From CAG-533 sp964589375 (GTDB taxonomy: Bacteria; Bacillota_I; Bacilli_A; RF39; UBA660), in assembly GCA_964589375.1 (NCBI GenBank), contig CAZPSA010000049.1, forward strand, positions 1 through 9,243: 9,243 nt of DNA, written 5' to 3'. Below are positions 1-6,538 of the stretch, in pieces; the stretch's first letter is position 1; each line of letters begins with the position of its first letter. The notes under the pieces are model-generated. The model saw only the letters and a list, made by a program, of their open reading frames with translations, had not been told where the DNA came from and ran no database searches. The translations under genes were made by a program, and so were the position numbers.

Positions 1-54
1 CACACATGCCTTTCACGCATGCATTTATGGGTTCGAACCCCGTACGGGTCACCA
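1..54 (+). tRNA. tRNA-Glu (anticodon UUC), 3' part only
   Basis: This is the 3' two thirds of a tRNA; the acceptor 5' strand and D arm lie before the window. The anticodon stem CATGC (5-9) pairs perfectly with GCATG (17-21) around the loop CTTTCAC (10-16). T is at position 33, and TTC at 34-36 reads Glu codons. A five-base variable region follows. The T arm ATGGG / TTCGAAC / CCCGT spans 27-43. The acceptor 3' strand ACGGGTC (44-50), discriminator A51 and encoded CCA (52-54) complete it. Identity is secure from the anticodon; only the missing 5' half is unseen. Confidence 0.95.
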
Positions 55-64
55 AGTTGACTTT

Positions 65-87
65 AAGCAAGCTCGTCTTGCTTTTTT
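65..87 (+). terminator. Rho-independent terminator after tRNA-Glu
   Basis: A seven-base-pair stem AAGCAAG (65-71) / CTTGCTT (77-83) with loop CTCGT is followed by further T residues to 87. It lies 11 bases after the tRNA CCA end, so the tRNA transcript appears to end here and tRNA-Glu is the last gene of its unit. The reverse strand of this hairpin has no T tract, so it probably acts in the + direction only. Confidence 0.85.
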
Positions 88-92
88 ATTTT

Positions 93-120
93 AAAACCAT
101 GAGTTATAAGCTCATGGTTT
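93..120 (-). terminator. Probable terminator of the LCP gene, enclosing its stop codon
   Basis: Perfect ten-base-pair inverted repeat AAACCATGAG (94-103) / CTCATGGTTT (111-120) with a seven-base loop. On the minus strand the last codons of the LCP gene form the 5' arm and its TAA stop (104-106) sits in the loop. Only about four U residues follow the stem before A residues, so the U tract is weak. The hairpin itself is strong. It could also stop residual + strand transcription leaving the tRNA unit. Confidence 0.6.
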
Positions 121-1585
121 CATTTATCTTATTTTTAATATCTATTAAAACTTCTTCATCTGGTTCAATAACATATAACTTAGATGTTCCTGTTGAATAG
201 CAAGCTTTATAAGCATCTTTACCGGTCGCATTAATTGTTTCAACTTGCCAATTTATATTCTTATCCAATTGATAATTTACTAGTTTAGTTACAGTTTTTT
301 GATCAATATTAGTCTTAATTCCTTCACTTAAAGCATCCATTAATCCCATATATTTAGTTAATATTACCGGACTAATTGCTTTATCTACTATAGCAGTTAA
401 AACATCTTGTTGATGACGTCCTCTTGCTAGATCTCCATCTTTATACTGATGACGATTACGAACATAACTTAATGCTTCTTCTCCACTTAAAGTTCTAACC
501 CCGGGAGTAATATAAATCATATTACTGCCAAATTGTCTTTTAGAATTTTGCTCACAAACCTTATTACCACAATTAATACCTAAATTATAACTATAATCTG
601 GCTTTTCAACATTAACTGTAACTCCCCCTAATTTATCAATAATTTTAACAAACGAGGTAAAATTTACTCGAGCATAATAATTAACCTCTAAATCATATAA
701 ATCTCCTAGGGTCTTAGCAGATTCAGATATCCCATATATACCAGCATGAGTTAATTTATCTTGGGCATTTTTACTATTTAAGGTTACATAATAATCTCTT
801 GGAGTATTAATTATTAATACTTTTCCAGTTTTAGGATTTACCACTAGAAGCAAGTTAACATCACTTCGAGCACTATTATTCACTTTACCATAAGAATCCA
901 CTCCACTTAAATAAACAGCAAAAGGCTTTTTAGTAACATCTATTTCATTAAAACTATTAACATTTTTATACTTAATTTCAAAAGACTTAATTAAAATAAA
1001 CTCTTCAGGATGTTCTTCTAAATAAATATCCATAAAAGATTCCCCAATATAAAGTGCTTTATATTTTCCCTCTTTAACATCACTTATAGCTTTACTTTGA
1101 CTATCTAAAACTTTATAATCAAATTTTTTTATATTTAATAACTTATCTAATGCTAACTTTTGACTATCTTCATTTTCAAAATAAGTAGCAATCATTTCAT
1201 TAGTTAAATCTTTAATATCCTTAATATTACTATCACTTAAAACATAAAGACCATAACTTTCATAAACATACCTATTACTATTTATTACATCAAATAAATT
1301 AAATGCACCAAATAAAGCAAATAACCCCATAATTTCTAAAACAATCGTTATAATACCTAAAGTAGAACAAACTAATTTTGTAAATAAACGATTACGAGAA
1401 TTAAGTTTATAAATAACTAACAAAACTAAAGCAAATAAAACTGTTAACAAAATAATTAAATACTTTACTAAAAGAACATTATTATAAATTAAAACACCCG
1501 CTAATAAAACCGTTAGAATTACTAAAATAAAAGATAATATTTTATAAAATAATTGGATTTTCTTTTTTTTATTACTTCTTTTCAT
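104..1585 (-). CDS. LytR-CpsA-Psr (LCP) family cell-wall glycopolymer ligase
   Basis: Membrane-anchored LCP enzyme. The family transfers undecaprenyl-phosphate-linked glycopolymers (teichoic acid, capsule) to peptidoglycan on the outer face of the membrane. From the chosen ATG (493 aa) it has a basic N terminus (MKRSNKKKK) and three hydrophobic segments at about 12-36, 40-59 and 71-98. A periplasmic-binding-protein-like accessory region follows at about 107-210, as in streptococcal CpsA. The LCP domain spans about 222-400. Visible LCP signatures are ARSD (R240, D242), NTPRDYYV (R263, D264), KLGGVTVNV, LSGEEALSYVRNRH (R376, R378) and DLARGRHQQ (R388, R390). Two Cys in NCGNKVCE could form a disulfide. 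I chose the start at 1585 because GAGGAG lies eight bases upstream; an in-frame ATG at 1624 has no ribosome binding site and lies inside the preceding terminator's T tract. The polymer it transfers cannot be told from this window. Confidence 0.93.
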   Translation of the reverse strand: MKRSNKKKKIQLFYKILSFILVILTVLLAGVLIYNNVLLVKYLIILLTVLFALVLLVIYKLNSRNRLFTKLVCSTLGIITIVLEIMGLFALFGAFNLFDVINSNRYVYESYGLYVLSDSNIKDIKDLTNEMIATYFENEDSQKLALDKLLNIKKFDYKVLDSQSKAISDVKEGKYKALYIGESFMDIYLEEHPEEFILIKSFEIKYKNVNSFNEIDVTKKPFAVYLSGVDSYGKVNNSARSDVNLLLVVNPKTGKVLIINTPRDYYVTLNSKNAQDKLTHAGIYGISESAKTLGDLYDLEVNYYARVNFTSFVKIIDKLGGVTVNVEKPDYSYNLGINCGNKVCEQNSKRQFGSNMIYITPGVRTLSGEEALSYVRNRHQYKDGDLARGRHQQDVLTAIVDKAISPVILTKYMGLMDALSEGIKTNIDQKTVTKLVNYQLDKNINWQVETINATGKDAYKACYSTGTSKLYVIEPDEEVLIDIKNKINETMSL

Positions 1586-1604
1586 AATAAGACTCCTCAA
1601 AAAA

Positions 1605-1613
1605 ATTCTATCA
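1605..1613 (-). promoter_or_regulatory. Possible extended -10 promoter for the LCP gene
   Basis: On the minus strand TGA-TAGAAT forms an extended -10 element 19 bases upstream of the LCP start codon, just after the terminator of the preceding gene. No convincing -35 is present and the implied leader is very short, with the transcript starting close to the GAGGAG site. A promoter is expected because a terminator separates this gene from the one upstream, but this exact site is uncertain. Confidence 0.35.
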
Positions 1614-1621
1614 TAATTAGT

Positions 1622-1674
1622 CAAAAAAAAGACCTAAGTTGTCAAATAAAGCTAATAACTTGACAAAAGGTCTT
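1622..1674 (-). terminator. Rho-independent terminator of the DUF2207-like gene
   Basis: Reading the minus strand, an outer seven-pair stem joins 1668-1674 (AAGACCT on this strand) to 1629-1635 (AGGTCTT). An inner stem TTGACAA / TTGTCAA (1660-1666 with 1639-1645) stacks on it across a small internal loop. A run of U residues follows (1622-1630). The stem starts one base after the TAG stop (1675-1677). The T tract is only on the minus strand, so the direction is clear. Confidence 0.85.
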
Positions 1675-2742
1675 CTATTTAAATAATAATTTTCTTAAAA
1701 CAATAAAGATAATAGGTAAAATTAAGACTAAATATAAATACCATAAATTAAAACTAAATAGAAAGTTAAATAAAGCAATAAATAGTCCAAATAATAAATA
1801 TACAATATCTAATACTTTTACTTTTAATTTTAAAATAACATACATTATTAATAAATATATAACTGATATTCCAATTAAAATCCATTTAACATAATCTATT
1901 ATTTTATTATTATTTTTAGTTTTATTCATTTTAGCATTTTCAATTTTTTCAATTTCTTCTTTAGCGTCTATTTCTGAATTATTTAAAAATATATCAACAC
2001 TAACTGATTCTTGAGGAATAATCATTCGAACATTGGCTTCATTTTTCATTTCAGAAAAGCTTACTGCTCCACCCCATATACCACCATCATCATTTTTTAT
2101 TTCCTGATAAGTTCCACTTTGATTACCATGAAAATAAATTCTAAAATTATCTGTATCGGTAGTAGCAAATGGAAGAATTACTCTAATAAGAGTATTTTTA
2201 GCATTATAATTTAAGTTTTTAAAAGAGTAATTTAATTCTTTAATATCATTATGTTTTACAACTACGTTAGTTATTGAATACTCAATATAATAGGCAACAT
2301 TTTCTTCCTTTGAACCATCATATATATATAAATCATAAGTGCCATCTTGATTATCAGTTGCTTGATAAGTATTAGAAGAAGGATTTTTAATATTAAAAAC
2401 ACTAAAATAATTCTTTAAATCTTTGTCTAAATCATTTAAATCAATTTCTTCAGTTATAGGAAAAGCACTTACTTTAATATTAGTAATGCCACTACCATTA
2501 TAAATAGTACCATTATCTAAATCAATTTCTTTACCATCCCACGCAGTATCTTTAAAACTATAATAGTTAAGTTTACGATGAAACATATCAGTTTTACCTT
2601 CAGTTGTAATAAGCTCTCTAACTGTTATACCCCCTGCTAATTCTACTTCAGCATCAATTAAATGGTTTACAACTTCGAATTCTTTGGCATTAACCATTAA
2701 AGGACATATTAATAATAAAAATAACATAAAAATTTTCTTCAT
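1675..2742 (-). CDS. Secreted/membrane DUF2207-like protein, short form
   Basis: Predicted exported membrane protein of unknown function, 355 aa from the chosen ATG. A signal peptide (KK, then a hydrophobic core ending PLMVNA) predicts cleavage after residue 19. The extracytoplasmic part resembles the DUF2207 N-terminal domain: an early beta-strand repeat region, YYIEYSITNVVVKHNDIKEL, a RVILPF strand, an HGNQSGTY segment and a closing VRMIIP (238-243). A charged, Lys/Asn-rich linker (about 259-285) leads to hydrophobic segments at about 283-305 and 310-349, ending in a basic RKLLFK tail. As I recall the family, typical DUF2207 proteins are clearly longer, with a Gly-rich tail that is absent here. 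The start at 2742 follows the purine-rich AGAAAGATGG; in-frame ATGs at 2751 and 2775 exist, the latter directly abutting the stop of the upstream small gene, so coupled initiation there is possible. Family call is from pattern memory. Confidence 0.75.
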   Translation of the reverse strand: MKKIFMLFLLLICPLMVNAKEFEVVNHLIDAEVELAGGITVRELITTEGKTDMFHRKLNYYSFKDTAWDGKEIDLDNGTIYNGSGITNIKVSAFPITEEIDLNDLDKDLKNYFSVFNIKNPSSNTYQATDNQDGTYDLYIYDGSKEENVAYYIEYSITNVVVKHNDIKELNYSFKNLNYNAKNTLIRVILPFATTDTDNFRIYFHGNQSGTYQEIKNDDGGIWGGAVSFSEMKNEANVRMIIPQESVSVDIFLNNSEIDAKEEIEKIENAKMNKTKNNNKIIDYVKWILIGISVIYLLIMYVILKLKVKVLDIVYLLFGLFIALFNFLFSFNLWYLYLVLILPIIFIVLRKLLFK

Positions 2743-2775
2743 CTTGACCATCTTTCTACAAGATAATCTTAGCAT

Positions 2776-2970
2776 TTAAAAGGAAGATTGTAAAGTTTTT
2801 ATGAGCATATATAAGGCTGGAAATATAACTAAAGTTTCTAAATGAGTAAAGATATCTTTTAAATATCTTAAAAAACCTAGTCCTAAAACAATATCATTTA
2901 TATATAAAAGCCAAAAGACTAAAGAGTAGCTTATAATAATAATTAGAATTAATATTTTTAATATTTTCAT
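2776..2970 (-). CDS. Small two-helix membrane protein, unknown function
   Basis: I do not recognise this 64-residue protein. It has two hydrophobic stretches, about residues 4-25 (ILKILILIIIISYSLVFWLL) and 43-60, joined by a short loop containing RYLKD. It would insert in the membrane as a hairpin. Its TAA stop (2776-2778) directly abuts a possible ATG of the DUF2207-like gene, and no terminator separates them, so the two are almost certainly cotranscribed and may work together. No Shine-Dalgarno site precedes the ATG: the upstream bases are TATACTTAAAT, which looks more like a -10 element five bases from the start, so a leaderless transcript is possible. The codon pattern and tight spacing support a real gene, but short AT-rich ORFs can arise by chance. 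Confidence 0.6.
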   Translation of the reverse strand: MKILKILILIIIISYSLVFWLLYINDIVLGLGFLRYLKDIFTHLETLVIFPALYMLIKTLQSSF

Positions 2971-2982
2971 ATTTAAGTATAT

Positions 2983-3006
2983 AAAAAAAAGTATATTTAA
3001 ATACTT
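2983..3006 (-). terminator. AT-rich terminator of the GAPDH gene, overlapping its stop codon
   Basis: On the minus strand AAGTAT (3006-3001) pairs with ATACTT (2994-2989) around a six-base loop, followed by eight U residues (2990-2983). The stem has only one G-C pair, so it is weak, but the U tract is ideal. Two bases of the TAA stop (3005-3007) lie in the 5' arm. Confidence 0.6.
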
Positions 3007-4012
3007 AATTTTCTAACTTTAATAATTTATCCATAGTTCTGACCATTTGGGCTATATATCCATATTCATTGTCATACCAAGCAATTACTTTAATAACCTT
3101 TTTATCATTATCTAAAACATTGGTTAATTTAGCATCTACTAAAGCCCCTAGATTTTGCCCTATTATATCAGATGATACGATTGGATCATTAGTTATTTTA
3201 ATTACTTCACTTTGATTATTTTCAAAAATATGATTTATTTCATCAATATTAGTTTCTCTTTTCATATTAAGTGTTAAATCAATACAAGAACCATCGCTGA
3301 CAGGCACTCTTAAAGCTGAACCAGCCATTTTTCCCAACAAGTCAGGAATAACTTTTCCAATAGCACTAGCGGCTCCAGTTGAAGCAGGAATAATGTTTTC
3401 ACTAGCAGCTCTTCCTCTTCTTGATTTAATGCCCTTTTTATGAGAACCATCATGCGTATTTTGATCATTTGTATAAGCATGAATAGTAGTCATAAATCCT
3501 GAATTTATACCAATATTGTCATTTAATATTTTTAAAACTGGGGCTAAACAATTAGTAGTACAAGAAGCTGCCGATATTATTTCATCATCTTTAGATAGCT
3601 CTTCATCATTTACGCCATATACTATAGTTTTCATATCACCTTTACCGGGAGCAGAAATAATAACGTGCTTAGCCCCAGCTAAAATATGCTTTTTAGCCTT
3701 ATCTAATTCGGTAAACTTACCAGTACATTCTAATACTAAATCTACGTTAAGTTCCTTCCAAGGATAATCTTTAGGATCATCTATTGTTAAGACTTTCGTA
3801 TGAATATCATATACATTTATTCCATCTTCATCATAACTTATTTCATCAGTCATAAAATTACGATGAACACTATCATATTTAAGTAAATAAGCAATATCTT
3901 CAGGTGAGCCATGACTATTTATTGCAACTACTTCATAATCTGCACTACCAACTAACATACGATATGCTAATCTTCCAATTCTTCCAAAACCATTAATAAC
4001 AATCCTTTTCAT
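3005..4012 (-). CDS. gap: Glyceraldehyde-3-phosphate dehydrogenase, type I, possibly NADP-compatible
   Basis: Cytoplasmic enzyme oxidising glyceraldehyde-3-phosphate with phosphate to 1,3-bisphosphoglycerate in glycolysis, or the reverse. Full length at 335 aa. The Rossmann motif INGFGRIGR (6-14), active-site SAASCTTNC with catalytic Cys151, His178 in TTIHAY, LRVPVSDGS and the C-terminal WYDNEYGY are all present. The cofactor-selecting positions are unusual. The NAD-binding Asp near residue 32 (INDL in common enzymes) is replaced in AINSHGS, as in B. subtilis GapB (AINASYS). The LPHK loop reads GSHK, giving Ser where NAD enzymes have Pro, as in chloroplast GAPDH. This suggests NADP can be used. 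AGGAGAG lies six bases upstream and overlaps the stop codon of the kinase gene, so translation is likely coupled to it. It is the last gene of its operon; no pgk or tpi neighbours it. Confidence 0.97.
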   Translation of the reverse strand: MKRIVINGFGRIGRLAYRMLVGSADYEVVAINSHGSPEDIAYLLKYDSVHRNFMTDEISYDEDGINVYDIHTKVLTIDDPKDYPWKELNVDLVLECTGKFTELDKAKKHILAGAKHVIISAPGKGDMKTIVYGVNDEELSKDDEIISAASCTTNCLAPVLKILNDNIGINSGFMTTIHAYTNDQNTHDGSHKKGIKSRRGRAASENIIPASTGAASAIGKVIPDLLGKMAGSALRVPVSDGSCIDLTLNMKRETNIDEINHIFENNQSEVIKITNDPIVSSDIIGQNLGALVDAKLTNVLDNDKKVIKVIAWYDNEYGYIAQMVRTMDKLLKLEN

Positions 4013-4023
4013 TCTAATCTCTC

Positions 4024-5481
4024 CTATTCAAAATAGCTTTCGCCAATAAATTCTCTTAAAATATTAGTATCACTTAAATATTCACTCGATATAGGGAAAA
4101 ACATTTGAAGTTCATTAATTAATCTTTTAGCTTCATTATAATATTTACTATCCATTGGTACACTATATAAAAGTGGTTCCGCATAAACCTTAAGCACTCC
4201 CATTTCATAAATATAAGCTGTGTTTAAGATAATATTAGCTTCATTAGTATAAGGAAATACATACTTAGTTTCGCCATTACGAACTTTTTCCCAAGATTTT
4301 AAAGTATCAGTAACATTATAGCCTCTATTGCGATTATCTCTAACTATTCTTCTTAAAAGACGAATATCAACAGTTGATAAGTGATTATGTCTATCTATTG
4401 ATAATGGCATAAAAGGACTAATATAAACTTTTAATTTCTCACTGTAAGGAATATTCTTAGTTAATTCTTCATTTAAACAGTGAAGACCTTCAATTAAAAT
4501 TATATCATTATCTTTTAGTTTAATATGACGATGATACTCTTTTTTTCCCGTAATAAAATTAAATGTTGGAACAATGACTTCTTCTTTATTTAATAAACTT
4601 TGAAGTTGACTATTAAATAGTTCTAAATCTATACAATCAATGGATTCAAAATCATATTCCCCTTTTTCATCTTTAGGAGATTCCGTTCTTTCTTTAAAAT
4701 AATCATCAAGTCCTAAATAAATAGGGTTTAATCCTAAAGCAGTAAGATAAAGTGCTAACTTCCTAGTACTAGTTGTCTTGCCACTAGAAGATGGACCTCC
4801 TAATAAGATAATCTTTCTTTCAATATCTTTAATAACTTTAGCCATATCATAAAGTTGATTATCCATCATAATATCATTTTTCTTAATAAAGTCTTTGATT
4901 TTACTTTCTGAAACAATTAAATTTAAATCTGACACATAATTTACGCCTTGAATACGGCACCAGTTTTGATAATCAGTATAACTTTTTAAAATCATATCTT
5001 GAGATGTATAAGGAGGTACTTGCCCAGTTTCATCAACAATTGTTGCTAAGACTAAATCGTTATTACCTAAGTAGTTTAAACGATAGTCTTTAAGAACACC
5101 TGTTGATGGTACCATATCATCTAAAAAATAGTTGTAATAACCCATTAATTCATAGATTGTTACAGTTTTATTATTTAAATTTAAGACATTATTAGCCTTT
5201 TCTGTTTCATTTATTTTTAAATAAAATTCATAAGCATCTTTTTTAGTAACTACTTTACGAGTTATTTTAGCATCACTTAAGATTATTTCTCTCATCTTTT
5301 GATCAATTAAAGAAATATCATTATCAGTAAGTTTTTGTTTAGTTTTAATTGTACAATATAATCCTTTATCTAAGGAATGTTCAAAAAATACATCACAGTT
5401 ATATAGCTTTCTAACCGCAACATATAAAACAAATTTTAATCCTGATTGATACTGCTTATGCTTATATCTATCTAATAACAT
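4024..5481 (-). CDS. Uridine kinase/phosphoribulokinase-family nucleoside kinase with ThrRS-like N-terminal domain
   Basis: P-loop kinase of the uridine kinase/PRK superfamily, 485 aa. Residues about 1-90 resemble the threonyl-tRNA synthetase second additional domain (GLKFVLYVAVRKLY, FFEHSLDKGLYC). A linker domain follows. The kinase domain starts near 225 with Walker A GPSSSGKT (229-236), LDDYF (258-262), Walker B IILIEGLH and an Arg-rich RLLRRIVRDNRNRG segment. Related Firmicutes proteins carry a TGS domain before the SAD-like domain; here there is none. The likely reaction is ATP-dependent phosphorylation of a nucleoside such as uridine, but the substrate is not visible. I chose ATG at 5481 because AAGGGTG lies at normal distance; a GTG at 5490 is only one base from that site. 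It is the first gene of an operon with GAPDH, whose ribosome binding site overlaps this TAG stop. Confidence 0.85.
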   Translation of the reverse strand: MLLDRYKHKQYQSGLKFVLYVAVRKLYNCDVFFEHSLDKGLYCTIKTKQKLTDNDISLIDQKMREIILSDAKITRKVVTKKDAYEFYLKINETEKANNVLNLNNKTVTIYELMGYYNYFLDDMVPSTGVLKDYRLNYLGNNDLVLATIVDETGQVPPYTSQDMILKSYTDYQNWCRIQGVNYVSDLNLIVSESKIKDFIKKNDIMMDNQLYDMAKVIKDIERKIILLGGPSSSGKTTSTRKLALYLTALGLNPIYLGLDDYFKERTESPKDEKGEYDFESIDCIDLELFNSQLQSLLNKEEVIVPTFNFITGKKEYHRHIKLKDNDIILIEGLHCLNEELTKNIPYSEKLKVYISPFMPLSIDRHNHLSTVDIRLLRRIVRDNRNRGYNVTDTLKSWEKVRNGETKYVFPYTNEANIILNTAYIYEMGVLKVYAEPLLYSVPMDSKYYNEAKRLINELQMFFPISSEYLSDTNILREFIGESYFE

Positions 5482-5514
5482 TTTAGCCACACCCTTTATA
5501 TTAACTATATTACT

Positions 5515-5523
5515 AGTATAGCA
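5515..5523 (-). promoter_or_regulatory. Extended -10 promoter of the kinase-GAPDH operon
   Basis: On the minus strand TGC-TATACT forms an extended -10 about 33 bases upstream of the kinase start. The -35 position, 17 bases further, reads TTTAAG and is weak, which is usual for extended -10 promoters. It lies in the 91-base gap after the methyltransferase stop and leaves a leader of some 25 bases holding the AAGGGTG site. Confidence 0.6.
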
Positions 5524-5572
5524 AAAATAAGATTAAACTTAAATATAATTTTAATAAATGTTAAGATAATAA

Positions 5573-6421
5573 TTAAAAATTACGATCATTTTCATAATTA
5601 GTAATTATTACTTCTTCAACATTACCTCTTTTTTTACCATTAGCATTTATACTTCTTTTAGCTTCTATTATATGAATATTATAGTCTTTATATAGTTCTT
5701 TAATTAAAGTTGTATTATGATTAGAAAGCATTACATATACTCCCTTTGAAGATAATTCTTTAAATACTTTAGCAAGTCTTCGCTGACTTTCCTTATCAAA
5801 TCCTTCTAAAGTATAGTTATTAAAGATAGTTTTTTCAGAATCATAAGGGGGATCAAAATAAACAAAATCGCCTGTTTTAGCATCTTTAACGGCTTCTTCA
5901 AAATCAGTACATAATATCTTAATATTATTCATTGTTAAGTAATTACTTACTGTTATTAAATTACCACCATCATAAGTATTAACTTTAGTCTTTTTACCAA
6001 AAGGAACATTAAATTCATTTTTACTATTAACTCGATATAAACCATTAAAACAAGCTTTATTTAAATAGATAGTTCGGGCTGCTTTAGTATAGTCAGAAAG
6101 TCTGTCATAAGCACTTTTCTTACGGTCTTTATTTCTAAGTTCATAATAGAATTCTTCACTATGAAGAGTTTCATAAGATCTTAAAGTTGCACACATTTTT
6201 TTAAACTTTTCTTCATTACATAAAACATTATATACATTCATTAGTTCCTTGTTAGAATCATTAATAACAGCATTTTTAGGTGCTAATTCAAATAATAAAG
6301 CCCCTCCTCCAACAAAAGGTTCATAATAAGTATTATATTCATCGGGAATATATTTTTTTAACTTATCTATTATTTGTCTTTTTCCTCCTGCCCACTTAAC
6401 GAATGGTTTACCTTTAATCAT
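5573..6421 (-). CDS. dam: DpnM-like DNA adenine methyltransferase (GATC), solitary
   Basis: S-adenosylmethionine-dependent N6-adenine DNA methylase of the D12 class, 282 aa, the full family length. Order of motifs: KWAGGKRQ at 9-16, the AdoMet-binding motif EPFVGGGALLFEL (FxGxG at 36-40), the NKACFNGLYRVNSKNEFNVPFG block (123-142), catalytic DPPY at 190-193, and YVMLSNHN with YNIHIIEAKR near the C terminus. The pattern is that of E. coli Dam and, more closely, streptococcal DpnM, so the target should be GATC. No restriction enzyme gene and no second methylase (DpnA-like) adjoin it; the upstream neighbour is divergent clpP and downstream lies the kinase operon. It therefore looks like an orphan methylase acting in regulation, replication or repair, or protecting against a nuclease encoded elsewhere. 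GAAAG and AGGAAG lie upstream of the ATG. No clear terminator follows. Confidence 0.93.
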   Translation of the reverse strand: MIKGKPFVKWAGGKRQIIDKLKKYIPDEYNTYYEPFVGGGALLFELAPKNAVINDSNKELMNVYNVLCNEEKFKKMCATLRSYETLHSEEFYYELRNKDRKKSAYDRLSDYTKAARTIYLNKACFNGLYRVNSKNEFNVPFGKKTKVNTYDGGNLITVSNYLTMNNIKILCTDFEEAVKDAKTGDFVYFDPPYDSEKTIFNNYTLEGFDKESQRRLAKVFKELSSKGVYVMLSNHNTTLIKELYKDYNIHIIEAKRSINANGKKRGNVEEVIITNYENDRNF

Positions 6422-6451
6422 AATTTCACTTTCTTCCTAAATAACAACGAT

Positions 6452-6460
6452 ATTATAGCA
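6452..6460 (-). promoter_or_regulatory. Extended -10 promoter of the methyltransferase gene
   Basis: On the minus strand TGC-TATAAT is a consensus extended -10 element, 30 bases upstream of the methylase ATG. The -35 position reads TTTAAA at 17 bases spacing. The same TTTTGCTATA core occurs in the kinase promoter. It lies in the 117-base divergent gap shared with clpP. Confidence 0.7.
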
Positions 6461-6538
6461 AAATTTGTCTAAAATTTAAATGTTTTTTAAGGTATAAAAA
6501 AAGATTAAATAATCTAAGATATTAATGGGTGAAAAAAT

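Noticed and set aside
3005..5481. PRK-GAPDH pair as part of a Calvin cycle
   Set aside because: The kinase belongs to the uridine-kinase-like group with a ThrRS SAD-like N terminus, not to true phosphoribulokinases, and no Rubisco or other cycle gene is in view.
6422..6538. CtsR or CIRCE heat-shock operator upstream of clpP
   Set aside because: No GGTCAAA-type direct repeat and no TTAGCACTC inverted repeat is present. The short AGATT/AATCT inverted repeat at 6502-6515 is too short and AT-rich to call an operator.
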